14,528 nt of DNA from Vicinamibacteria bacterium (GCA_025938035.1 JAICQE010000118.1:1-14528); one strand, 5' to 3'; numbered from the stretch's first letter, positions 1-6,142 are shown. Made by a program: numbers and translations. The notes: generated from the sequence alone by a model not told the origin.

Positions 1-8
1 CCGAACGA

Positions 9-272
9 CTATTTTGTTAACTTCCTCATATACGCCTCGAGCTTGTCATTCTCGTACTTCACCGTATTGAGGAACAGGCTCTCCAGCAGGTAGGCGCGGC
101 GCGTCTCCTCGTCCATCTGATCGATCAGGTGCTTGATCTCCTTGATCATGTCCTCGAACGATCGCTCGAGCTCCTTTCGGGCGGTGACCTCTCTGTACAA
201 CGCCTCCATGATCGCGAGCAGGTCGCCGTCGAGCGTGATCTCGGCGCCGGTAGACGTCTTGATCGTCTTCAT
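9..272 (-). CDS. Small hypothetical protein downstream of the STAS gene
   Basis: The product is 87 residues and I do not recognise its family. It is highly charged and looks mostly helical from about residue 20: E/K/R-rich stretches alternate with Leu, Ile and Met, compatible with an amphipathic helix or short coiled coil. The N-terminus has a short beta-like segment (KTIKTSTGAEITLDGD). There is no signal peptide, membrane segment or cysteine. The ATG lies 2 bases after the TAG of the STAS gene, and a G-rich GGGGG run a few bases upstream could be its ribosome binding site. It is therefore very likely co-transcribed, and perhaps translationally coupled, with the sigma factor and STAS genes. 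A role in the same regulatory switch is inference from position only. The stop lies 8 bases from the window edge, so any further operon member is not visible. Confidence 0.75.
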   Translation of the reverse strand: MKTIKTSTGAEITLDGDLLAIMEALYREVTARKELERSFEDMIKEIKHLIDQMDEETRRAYLLESLFLNTVKYENDKLEAYMRKLTK

Positions 273-274
273 GG

Positions 275-616
275 CTATCCCCCGAAGCTCTTGACGGCTG
301 AAGCCTCGTCCGGGTGAATCTCCAGGAAGTTCTGCGCGCCGGTCATGGTCAGCATCGTTTCCACGCGCTTCTGCACACCGGCCAGCTTCAACGATCCACC
401 GGCGGCCGCGGCCTGCCGGTACAGATCCATCAGGCAGCCGATCGTCGCGCTGTCGACATAGGTGACGCTCGACAGGTCGAGGAGCAGCTTGCGCTCGCCA
501 GTGCCGATCAGCGAGGTGATGGTATTCGCAAACTCGCCGAGGATCGGGTACATCAGGCGCGTTTCGTTCACATGGACGACGGACACGTCCTGATTACGGG
601 CGGTCGTGAGGTTCAT
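275..616 (-). CDS. STAS-domain protein, anti-sigma factor antagonist-like
   Basis: The product is 113 residues, the length of a single-domain SpoIIAA/RsbV-type STAS protein. The core runs from about residue 10 to 108. The diagnostic segment is LDLSSVTYVDSATIGCL at residues 46-62. Ser56 in D-S-A-T-I-G aligns with the serine that partner anti-sigma kinases phosphorylate in SpoIIAA and RsbV. These proteins normally bind an anti-sigma factor and release a sigma factor. The gene starts inside the 3' end of the ECF sigma factor gene (23-bp overlap) and is followed 2 bases later by a small unknown gene, so the three are almost certainly one transcript. No anti-sigma kinase gene is visible nearby; it could lie beyond the window edge or elsewhere. 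The family call is firm. The partner is inferred. Confidence 0.88.
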   Translation of the reverse strand: MNLTTARNQDVSVVHVNETRLMYPILGEFANTITSLIGTGERKLLLDLSSVTYVDSATIGCLMDLYRQAAAAGGSLKLAGVQKRVETMLTMTGAQNFLEIHPDEASAVKSFGG

Positions 617-1229
617 CTTCAGCTCCGGCTTTCGTAATGGCGTCCTGCTGCTCGCGCAGCTTCTGGATCTGACGGGCCAGCTCGGTGCGCCCGCGGTTGA
701 TCCGTGATTTGACCGTGCCCTCCGGCAGGTGCAGCTTGTCGGCGATTTCCTGATAGGTCAGTTCCTGAATGTCGCGCAGCATCACGGCGGTGCGCAGCGT
801 CGGCGCCAGCTTGTCGAGCGCCTGACGGAGCATCACCACGCGATCGGCGCGCTCGAGGCGCGTATCCGCCGGCAGGTCGTGCGACACCGGGCTCAAATCG
901 GCCGCGTCCACGTCGCGGCTGATCGTTTCGCGTTCCTTGCGGACGCTGCGGTAGTGGTCGATGCACAGGTTGCGGCTGACGCTGATCAGCCAGGTCTGGA
1001 AGTTGGCGCGCCGATCGAACGTGTCGAGCGAGCGGTACAGCTTGAGGAAGACGTCCTGGGTGAGATCCTCGGCCATGTCGTGCCGGCCGACGAATTTATA
1101 CGCGACGTTGAAGACCTTGCGCCAGTAGAGACGGACGATGGTTTCCCACGCGGCCTGATCGCCGTTCAGGCATCGCTCGATGATCTCGTCGGAGGCAAGC
1201 GGCGGGGCGGATCTGGCGTCGGATGCCAT
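594..1229 (-). CDS. ECF-family RNA polymerase sigma factor (sigma-70 family)
   Basis: The product is 211 residues from the chosen start and directs core RNA polymerase to its regulon promoters. Region 2 spans about residues 28-95 and includes the DMAEDLTQDVFLKLYRSL segment (51-68). Region 4 spans about 131-190 with the helix-turn-helix LTYQEIADKL-HLPEGTVKSRINRGR (157-181). A variable linker of about 30 residues separates them, as in ECF factors without regions 1 and 3. I chose ATG 1229 (MASDARSAPP). The reading frame stays open to 1316, but those extra codons overlap the divergent lysA start and look non-protein-like. No good Shine-Dalgarno precedes 1229, so the start is uncertain. The 3' end overlaps the STAS gene by 23 bp. 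No zinc-finger anti-sigma gene is adjacent; the neighbour is instead an antagonist-type STAS protein, which is an unusual pairing for an ECF factor. Confidence 0.9.
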   Translation of the reverse strand: MASDARSAPPLASDEIIERCLNGDQAAWETIVRLYWRKVFNVAYKFVGRHDMAEDLTQDVFLKLYRSLDTFDRRANFQTWLISVSRNLCIDHYRSVRKERETISRDVDAADLSPVSHDLPADTRLERADRVVMLRQALDKLAPTLRTAVMLRDIQELTYQEIADKLHLPEGTVKSRINRGRTELARQIQKLREQQDAITKAGAEDEPHDRP

Positions 1230-1264
1230 CAGCCGTGCACACGCGCAGAAAAGATGGGAATGCG

Positions 1265-1280
1265 CGCATGATAACATGCG
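1265..1280. promoter_or_regulatory. 6-4-6 inverted repeat over the lysA start codon
   Basis: The sequence CGCATG-ATAA-CATGCG is a perfect inverted repeat with 6-bp arms. The lysA ATG is inside the left arm. A possible minus-strand -10 for the sigma factor gene (TATCAT, 1273 down to 1268) overlaps it, with no convincing -35. Only 38 bp separate the two divergent start codons, so one site could serve both genes. It could be an operator or a start-codon hairpin. Function is inference. Confidence 0.35.
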
Positions 1281-2533
1281 ATTCTTCCGTGCCACTACCG
1301 TTCGAGCCAAGCGCACGCGGTCTGGTGTGCGACGGCGTCAGCGTTCAATCGATCGTCGAGACCGTCGGCACACCGGCGTACGTCTACAGCGCGCGGGCCA
1401 TCCGCGACGCCTACCGCGCAATCGATTCCGCGTTCGACGGCTATCCGCACGCCATCCACTACGCGCTGAAGGCCAACTCGACACTGGGAATCGTTCGCGT
1501 GCTGAAGGCGCTGGGCAGCCGCGCCGATGCCAACTCGGGCGGTGAGATCGAGGTGGCGCTGCGCGCGGGTTTTGCGCCGCGCGACATCGTGTTCACTGGC
1601 GTCGGCAAGACGTCCGGAGAGCTCGAGTACGCCATCGCCCAGGACGTGGGGACGATCAACGCGGAATCCGCGGGCGAGCTCGATCGCATTGCGGCGCGTG
1701 CCCGCGCCGCCGGCCGCACCGCGCGCGTCGCGCTTCGCGTCAACCCGGACATCGATGCCCAGAGCCATCCGAACATCTCCACCGGGCTGCGCAGCAACAA
1801 GTTCGGCGTCGCGCTGCAGGATGCCCGTGCGATCTATCGGGAGCGCCGGGGTGTCGACGCGCTTCGCTTCGTCGGCGTTCACGTGCACATCGGCTCGCAG
1901 ATCACGACAGCGGAACCGCTGCGGCGCGCGGCGGCGGCGCTCACGTCGCTGGCGCTCGAGCTGCGCGAGGACGGGGTTCCGCTCGAACACGTCGATCTGG
2001 GTGGCGGACTCGGCATCGCCTACGAGGGGCGCCCGATGATCACGCCGGCGGAGTACTCGGCGGCCGTTCTGCCCGACCTCCGGCGCGCGAACATCCCGGT
2101 CGTCCTCGAACCCGGCCGCGCCGTCGTCGGCCACTCGGGCGCGCTCGTCGCGCGCGTCGTCGACGTCAAGCAGTACCCCGACGGGCGGCGCTTTGCGGTG
2201 CTCGATGCGGGCATGACCGAGTTGATGCGTCCGGCGCTGTATGGCTCGTTCCACAGAATCGTCCCCGTCTCGCCGCGGCAGACACCCGAGACGCCGTGGG
2301 ATATCGTCGGCCCCATCTGCGAGAGCAGCGACGCGTTCGCGCGCGAACGGCTGCTGCCGGATGTGTGCGTGGACGATCTGCTGGCGATTCTCGATACCGG
2401 CGCCTACGGTGCGGTGATGGCCTCGAACTACAACCGCCGGATGCTGGCGCCGGAAGTGCTGGTGGACGGCGACCGCTGGTCGCTGATCAGGCGGCGCCAG
2501 ACCCTGGACGACGTCCTCGCGCTGGAAACCTAA
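1268..2533 (+). CDS. lysA: Diaminopimelate decarboxylase
   Basis: The 421-residue product is a fold-type III PLP enzyme that decarboxylates meso-diaminopimelate to L-lysine, the last step of lysine synthesis. The alanine-racemase-like barrel holds the PLP lysine in HYALKAN (Lys68), HVHIGSQ (205-211) and the phosphate-binding GGGLGI (245-250). EPGR (281-284) follows. The C-terminal beta domain carries CESSD (351-355), which supplies the cross-subunit active-site Cys and Asp, and YGAVMASNYNRR (380-391). Length is normal for the family. I chose ATG 1268 (MITCDSS), preceded by a weak GGGAA. An in-frame ATG at 1223 would add 15 residues and overlap the sigma factor gene. The gene is divergent from the sigma factor gene and upstream of tmk in the same direction, separated from it by a 167-bp repeat-filled gap. 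Confidence 0.96.
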   Translation: MITCDSSVPLPFEPSARGLVCDGVSVQSIVETVGTPAYVYSARAIRDAYRAIDSAFDGYPHAIHYALKANSTLGIVRVLKALGSRADANSGGEIEVALRAGFAPRDIVFTGVGKTSGELEYAIAQDVGTINAESAGELDRIAARARAAGRTARVALRVNPDIDAQSHPNISTGLRSNKFGVALQDARAIYRERRGVDALRFVGVHVHIGSQITTAEPLRRAAAALTSLALELREDGVPLEHVDLGGGLGIAYEGRPMITPAEYSAAVLPDLRRANIPVVLEPGRAVVGHSGALVARVVDVKQYPDGRRFAVLDAGMTELMRPALYGSFHRIVPVSPRQTPETPWDIVGPICESSDAFARERLLPDVCVDDLLAILDTGAYGAVMASNYNRRMLAPEVLVDGDRWSLIRRRQTLDDVLALET

Positions 2534-2535
2534 CG

Positions 2536-2697
2536 AAGTGGAACGAGTGGAAAACTGGAAGAAGTGGAAAAGTAAGTGATCACGTACGCTCGCCTGCTTT
2601 CAGGACCGCTTCGTCAACAGTACGGCGCAGCGAACACGCTCGTTGTACTTCCCACTGACGTTTCCACTTTTCCACTTCCTTCCACGTTTCCACTTTC
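2536..2697. repeat. Mirrored GTGGAA array filling the lysA-tmk gap
   Basis: The left part (2536-2577) repeats GTGGAA-like units on the plus strand, with GTGG/CTGG cores at 2538, 2547, 2555 and 2564. The right part (2649-2697) repeats the same unit on the opposite strand as TTCCAC (for example TTTCCAC and TTCCACTTCC). About 70 bp of non-repetitive sequence lies between. The two flanks are thus imperfect inverted repeats and could pair into a long, bulged stem. The right flank runs up to 3 bases before the tmk ATG, so tmk has no recognisable Shine-Dalgarno. I see no gene in this gap. Confidence 0.75.
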
Positions 2698-2700
2698 ACA

Positions 2701-3288
2701 ATGCGCGGCCTGTTGATCGCATTCGAAGGGCTCGATCAGAGCGGCAAGCAGACGCAGGCGGAGCGCCTCCGCGATCTCGTGGTCGATGCGGGGCGTCTCG
2801 TGCGGCTGCTGTCGTTTCCCGCCTACGACACCGCCATTGGCACCGAGATCGGGCGCGCGCTGCAGGGCGATCGCGACTACGGTCCGGACGTCATGCAGCT
2901 GCTCTACATCGCCAATCGGTACGAGTGGAAGCCGCAGATCGAGTTCGAGCTCGGTCGCGGGACGGTGCTGATCTGCGACCGCTATCTCGCGTCCAGCATC
3001 GCGTACGGGGAGGCGCAGGGGCTGGACGCAGCGTGGTTGACGGACATCCAGAAGCACCTGCCACAGCCGGACATCACCTTCCTGCTCGACATCGATCCGC
3101 ATGTGTCGGCGAGGCGAAAGACAACGGATCGCGACAAATACGAGCGCGACCTGGCGCTGCTTGGACGCGTGCGTTCGAGCTACATCCGTCAGGCGGCGAC
3201 AGCGGCGGGATGGTCGATGCTCGATGCCAGCCGCGACCGGGAGGCGGTTGCGGCGGATGTCTGGGCAATCGTCGCTGCTCGTCTCTGA
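2701..3288 (+). CDS. tmk: Thymidylate kinase
   Basis: The 195-residue product phosphorylates dTMP to dTDP with ATP, in dTTP synthesis. The P-loop is at residues 10-19 (GLDQSGKQTQ). The dTMP-binding and core segment has FPAYDT (39-44), LLYIANRYEW, and the DRY motif in CDRYLASSIAYGEAQGL. LLDIDP follows, then an Arg/Lys-rich LID (SARRKTTDRDKYERD). The P-loop residue after the lysine is Gln17 rather than the usual Ser/Thr, with Thr18 next. I believe GKQTQ occurs in some other bacterial Tmks but could not check. The FPxY and ANRY wording looks more like archaeal and eukaryotic-style Tmks than E. coli Tmk. The start is the first ATG after the GTGGAA array, with no evident SD. The TGA stop overlaps the first bases of the three-way-junction repeat. 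Confidence 0.93.
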   Translation: MRGLLIAFEGLDQSGKQTQAERLRDLVVDAGRLVRLLSFPAYDTAIGTEIGRALQGDRDYGPDVMQLLYIANRYEWKPQIEFELGRGTVLICDRYLASSIAYGEAQGLDAAWLTDIQKHLPQPDITFLLDIDPHVSARRKTTDRDKYERDLALLGRVRSSYIRQAATAAGWSMLDASRDREAVAADVWAIVAARL

Positions 3289-3348
3289 TCGTGGCGCGAA
3301 CGTTGTCACGTTCGCGCAGGCGAGCCTGACAAGGCTCGCCCCACGATC
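3287..3348. repeat. 62-bp three-way-junction palindromic element, copy 1
   Basis: The outer stem is GATCGTGG/CCACGATC (8 bp). It encloses two hairpins: a 9-bp stem CGCGAACGT/ACGTTCGCG with a TGTC loop, and a 9-bp stem GGCGAGCCT/AGGCTCGCC with a GACA loop. The hairpins are separated by CA. All 26 pairs are Watson-Crick. It lies between the convergent tmk and comF genes and begins within the tmk TGA. There is no T-tract, so a classical terminator role is not evident. A second copy of identical length (51 of 62 bases the same) lies in trmFO at 13839-13900. Confidence 0.9.
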
Positions 3349-3366
3349 TCCTGCCATTGGTGCCAA

Positions 3367-4005
3367 TCACGCGCGCGCCAGTGTCACGACCCGCACCTCG
3401 CGCGCGCCTGCCTCGGCCAGCACTTCCGAACATGCATCCGACGTTGCACCCGTCGTCATCACATCGTCGACCAGCACCACGATCCGATCCGTGATGTAGC
3501 GCGTCCGTGTCTCTCGCGGAAGGAGCGGCGAGAGTCGGAACGCGCCGCGGACATTGCGCCGGCGCTGAGCGGCGGTCAGTCCGGTCTGCGCCGCCGTCGG
3601 GCGCACCCGCCACAGCGCGTGGACAACCGGAAGGTCGAGCCGTGCTGCCAGATCCGCCGCCTGGTTGAAGCCGCGGCGCAGGCGCCGCCAGGGAAAGAGC
3701 GGCACGGGCACGACCGCGTTCGCGCCGGAGAGCGCGGCATGATGCCGATCGCGCAGCAGCGCCGCCAGCGGCTGCGCCAGCGAGCGCCGCCCCTCGTACT
3801 TCATCGCGTGGATGATTTCGCGCAGCGCCCCGTCGTAGCGTCCGCCGGCCGCGCGCGCATCTTCCCAGCAGCGTGGACAGACCGGGCCGTCAAGGGGCGA
3901 TTCCAGCGGGCGGTGGCAGCAGGCGCAGCACGGGGCCAGGCAGGCGCCGACAAGGGCGTTGCCGGTCAGCGTCAGCGCAGCCCGTAGCGCTTGCGCTTTT
4001 CCCAT
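3367..4005 (-). CDS. comF: ComF-family phosphoribosyltransferase-like protein
   Basis: The 212-residue product belongs to the ComF/GntX family, needed for natural transformation in some bacteria. Its biochemical role is unsettled. An N-terminal zinc-binding region has clustered cysteines (Cys22, 26, 27, 29, 30) and CPRC (43-46). The middle has the family segment IIHAMKYEGRRSLAQPL (65-80), VPVPL and RGFNQA (111-116). The C-terminal type I phosphoribosyltransferase PRPP loop is VLVDDVMTTGAT (177-188). The ATG lies inside the 3' end of the upstream AAA+ gene (34-bp overlap), with GGAAAG about 4 bases before it as an SD, so the two are translationally linked. The gene ends about 20 bp from the three-way-junction repeat and converges on tmk. 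Whether this organism is competent cannot be told from the sequence, although dprA is also present here. Confidence 0.9.
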   Translation of the reverse strand: MGKAQALRAALTLTGNALVGACLAPCCACCHRPLESPLDGPVCPRCWEDARAAGGRYDGALREIIHAMKYEGRRSLAQPLAALLRDRHHAALSGANAVVPVPLFPWRRLRRGFNQAADLAARLDLPVVHALWRVRPTAAQTGLTAAQRRRNVRGAFRLSPLLPRETRTRYITDRIVVLVDDVMTTGATSDACSEVLAEAGAREVRVVTLARA

Positions 4006-4901
4006 AACGCTTTCCGGCTGATGCCGAGGATCGCGGCGGCGCGCGTCTGATTCCCGCGTGCGTAGCTCAGCGTCAGCTCGATGTAGCGGCGCTCGACGTC
4101 CTCGAGCGTTGGACGCGCGGCAACGCCGGGCGCCAGGTAGGCTTCCCTGCCTTCGAGCAGTTCGATCGGCAGCGCGTCGGCGCGGATTGCGGTGCCGACG
4201 CCGGCGAGCACGACGCGCTCCAGCACGTGGCGCAGCTCGCGGATGTTTCCCGGCCAGTGATACCGGACCAGCGCGTCCGCGGCGTCGGCGCCAAGCAGCG
4301 GTGGCTCGCGGTCCAGACGCTCCGCCACGTCCGACAGGAACACCTTCGCCAGCGGAAGGATCTCTTCGGTGCGCTCGCGCAGCGGCGGCAGCCTGATCGG
4401 CAGCACGCTCAGGCGGTGAAACAGATCGGCGCGCAGCGAGCCGTCGCGCACCGCATCCTCCATGTCCGCATCGGACGAGGCGATGATGCGCGCCCGAATG
4501 TCCGTCGAGGTCGTTCCGCCGAGACGGGTGACCCGGCGTTCCTCCACGACGCGCAGCAGCGCGCCCTGTCCGTTGTGCGAGAGGCGCGTCACGCCGTCCA
4601 GATACAGCGTGCCGCGTCCGGCCAGCTCGAAGCGGCCGGGGCGGGCGACGGTGGCGTCGGTGAATGCGCCCCGCTCGTGGCCGAAGAGTTCCGCCTCCAC
4701 GAGCGTGTCCGGCAGCGCCGGGCAGTCAACGGTGACAAACGGCTCGCGGCGGCGGGGCCCGGACGCGTGCAGCAGCCGCGCCAGCGCGTCCTTGCCGACG
4801 CCCGTTTCACCGGTGATGAGAACGGTGGCGTCGACCCTCGCGTAGCGGCGCGCCTGCCGCAGTAGATCGCGCATCGAGCGGCTGACGGCGGTGAGCTTCA
4901 T
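3972..4901 (-). CDS. Sigma-54-activator-like AAA+ ATPase with Fis-type HTH, no receiver domain
   Basis: The product is 309 residues from ATG 4901; a GTG at 4910 would add three. It starts directly with the AAA+ domain, so it has no sensory or receiver domain, like PspF. Walker A is GETGVGKD (31-38). The L1 loop is GAFTDA (78-83) instead of GAFTGA. Walker B reads LYLDGV (99-104), so the usual catalytic Glu after Asp102 is Gly103. LFHRLSVLPIRLPPLRER (160-177), WPGN (216-219) and a C-terminal Fis-type HTH (about 275-307, NQTRAAAILGISRKALWEKRKRYG) are intact. Such proteins remodel sigma-54 polymerase. The E-to-G change suggests weak or absent hydrolysis, or a role as a plain DNA-binding regulator. 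An AGGGG sequence before ATG 4901 favours that start and lies in a hairpin arm. comF overlaps its 3' end. Confidence 0.88.
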   Translation of the reverse strand: MKLTAVSRSMRDLLRQARRYARVDATVLITGETGVGKDALARLLHASGPRRREPFVTVDCPALPDTLVEAELFGHERGAFTDATVARPGRFELAGRGTLYLDGVTRLSHNGQGALLRVVEERRVTRLGGTTSTDIRARIIASSDADMEDAVRDGSLRADLFHRLSVLPIRLPPLRERTEEILPLAKVFLSDVAERLDREPPLLGADAADALVRYHWPGNIRELRHVLERVVLAGVGTAIRADALPIELLEGREAYLAPGVAARPTLEDVERRYIELTLSYARGNQTRAAAILGISRKALWEKRKRYGLR

Positions 4902-4905
4902 GGCC

Positions 4906-4925
4906 GGCACCCCTGAAGGGGTGCC
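4906..4925. promoter_or_regulatory. Hairpin sequestering the SD of the AAA+ gene
   Basis: GGCACCCC (4906-4913) and GGGGTGCC (4918-4925) form a perfect 8-bp stem with a 4-base loop, 4 bases from the ATG at 4901. Read on the minus strand, the start-proximal arm contains AGGGGTG, the only plausible ribosome binding site. Folding would hide it, so translation of the AAA+ gene could be structure-controlled. A related hairpin lies at 7620-7646. The regulatory role is inference. Confidence 0.5.
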
Positions 4926-4964
4926 CGACGAGACGCAGATCCACGCGCTTGTCCGCCGGAGCGT

Positions 4965-5447
4965 TTAACGCGAAGGCGGGCGGACGCCCGCCTCGTCGGA
5001 GATTTCGTGGCGCTCCGCGTTTCCCCACAATCGCTCCAGGCCGTAGAACGCGCGGCAGTCACGGCTGAAGACATGGACGACGAAGTTGAAGTAGTCGAGC
5101 AGGATCCATTCGGACCGATCGATGCCCTCCATCAGCGTGGGCCGCTCGTCGAGATCGCGTTTCAGCGTGTCGCGCACGCCGTCGGCGATCGCCGTGATCT
5201 GGCGCGGATTGCCGCCGGTGCAGATCACGAAAAAGTCGGTGAACCCGCCGGCTTTCCGCAGGTCGAGGACGACGACGTCCTCGGCCTTCTTGTCGAGCGC
5301 CGCGCGAACCGCGCCGGCCACGGCCTTGGGAAATTGCCCCTGGGCCTTATGCCTTGGGCCCTGGGACTTCTTTCCGGGGCCTGAGGCCTGAGCCCTGAGG
5401 CCTCCGCTCTTAGGCCTTCTATCGGTGGGAGCGTTCCGTTTCGCCAT
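4965..5447 (-). CDS. rsfS: Ribosomal silencing factor RsfS
   Basis: RsfS binds L14 of the 50S subunit and blocks subunit joining when nutrients are scarce. The core spans about residues 47-145: LDKKAEDVVVLDLRK (51-65), FTDFFVICTGGNPRQITAIADGV (69-91), then WILLDYFNFVVHVFS and FYGLERLWGNA. The frame opens at ATG 5447 and gives 160 residues, but the family is normally about 105-120. The excess is an N-terminal segment rich in Lys, Gly, Pro and Gln, encoded by a 7-nt-phased repeat array (5320-5417). A GTG at 5321, exactly at the array's end (Val43), would give a family-length 118-residue protein and may be the true start. Neither start has a clear SD. The C-terminal tail DEAGVRPPSR is encoded by another hairpin (4974-4993). 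The gene is downstream of nadD, the usual order. Confidence 0.9.
   Translation of the reverse strand: MAKRNAPTDRRPKSGGLRAQASGPGKKSQGPRHKAQGQFPKAVAGAVRAALDKKAEDVVVLDLRKAGGFTDFFVICTGGNPRQITAIADGVRDTLKRDLDERPTLMEGIDRSEWILLDYFNFVVHVFSRDCRAFYGLERLWGNAERHEISDEAGVRPPSR
4974..4993. repeat. GC-rich hairpin inside the rsfS 3' end
   Basis: AGGCGGGC and GCCCGCCT form a perfect 8-bp stem with a GGAC loop. It encodes the last residues of RsfS (within GVRPPS), just before the TAA at 4965-4967. There is no T-tract following on the minus strand, so it is not a classical intrinsic terminator. Confidence 0.5.
5320..5417 (-). repeat. Heptanucleotide-phased array A (14 units) in the rsfS 5' region
   Basis: Read on the minus strand from 5417, the sequence divides cleanly into 14 consecutive 7-mers, many variants of AGGCCTA/AGGCCCA. 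Examples are AGGCCTC, AGGGCTC, AGGCCCC, AGGCATA and AGGCCGT. The phase is held for 98 bases. It is read as the N-terminal part of RsfS if translation starts at 5447, or is a leader if translation starts at the GTG at 5321. Confidence 0.8.
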
Positions 5448-5470
5448 GCAAGTCGTCTACCGCCAGTGAG

Positions 5471-5495
5471 CGTCGTGTTCCGCCGTCAGGCGGAC
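5471..5495 (-). repeat. KADTT-type hairpin repeat, copy at the nadD stop codon
   Basis: The plus-strand reading has CCGCC-GTCA-GGCGG with flanking CGTCGTGT. The nadD TGA (5486-5488) is in the hairpin loop. The 25 bases align with 6202-6225 in the obg 3' end with two substitutions and one gap, including the non-palindromic CGTCGTG flank. The similarity is therefore more than a shared hairpin shape. Confidence 0.65.
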
Positions 5496-6142
5496 GTCTC
5501 CGTTGCTGAAGTTTCATACAGCCGGTGATTCAGGATGTACTGCGCGACCGGCCGCGGCACGAGGGCGTCGATCGAGCGTCCCGCCGCCAGCCGTGCGCGG
5601 ATGTCGGTTGAGGAAATCGGCGGCATTTCCGCATCGATCGTGAAAAATCCCGTTTCGCCGGATGCTGCCGGATCGACTGGCCGCACGGTGTCCACGCGCT
5701 CCAACGCCGCCGTCGGCGTCATGCCTCCGGGACGGCCGAGCACCGCGAAGTTCGCGTAGCACAGCACGGCCGGAAACTCATACCACGTGGCAATTTCTGC
5801 AAACGCGTCCGACCCGATGATGAAAAAAATCTGCGCGGGATCCCATCCCTCGGCGTGCAGTGCGCGCAGCGTGTGCGCCGTGTACGAGGGACCCGGACGC
5901 GTGAGTTCCGCGTCGGAGAGGCGCCAGCTCTCGCGGCCCTGAATCGCCAGCGCCACCAGCGCAAAGCGATGAAACGCGCTCGCCTTGGGATTGAGCGGAC
6001 GATGCGGCGGATCGTGGGACGGAATGACGCGGATCTCGTCCAGCTCCAGCGCGTCCTGAGCCGCCTCGCCCGCGCGCAGATGGCCGTTGTGGATCGGATC
6101 GAACGTGCCGCCCAGTACGCCAAGCCGCCGCGTCGTCGTCAT
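5486..6142 (-). CDS. nadD: Nicotinate-nucleotide adenylyltransferase
   Basis: The 218-residue product joins nicotinate mononucleotide and ATP to give deamido-NAD in NAD synthesis. The N-terminal Rossmann fold carries [12 protein letters not shown] (11-22), with the HxGH nucleotidyltransferase signature (His18, His21). [16 protein letters not shown] (108-123) is the family segment, and ISSTDIR (176-182) is the ATP-phosphate-binding motif. I chose ATG 6142. It overlaps the obg TGA in an ATGA junction, a clear sign of translational coupling. The frame is open to 6271, but that extension lies entirely over obg and reads as low-complexity Gly-rich sequence. The C-terminus TSATETSA runs into the KADTT-type hairpin, whose loop provides the stop, so the last few residues may not be ancestral. 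Confidence 0.95.
   Translation of the reverse strand: MTTTRRLGVLGGTFDPIHNGHLRAGEAAQDALELDEIRVIPSHDPPHRPLNPKASAFHRFALVALAIQGRESWRLSDAELTRPGPSYTAHTLRALHAEGWDPAQIFFIIGSDAFAEIATWYEFPAVLCYANFAVLGRPGGMTPTAALERVDTVRPVDPAASGETGFFTIDAEMPPISSTDIRARLAAGRSIDALVPRPVAQYILNHRLYETSATETSA

Noticed and set aside
1295..2254. 319-codon open frame antisense to lysA
   Set aside because: It is low-complexity Arg/Ala/Asp-rich translation opposite an intact lysA: a shadow frame.
3289..3366. tRNA-like cloverleaf between tmk and comF
   Set aside because: It has three arms only, 62 bp, no anticodon arm geometry, no T-loop consensus and no CCA-end context, and the other copy lies inside a protein gene.
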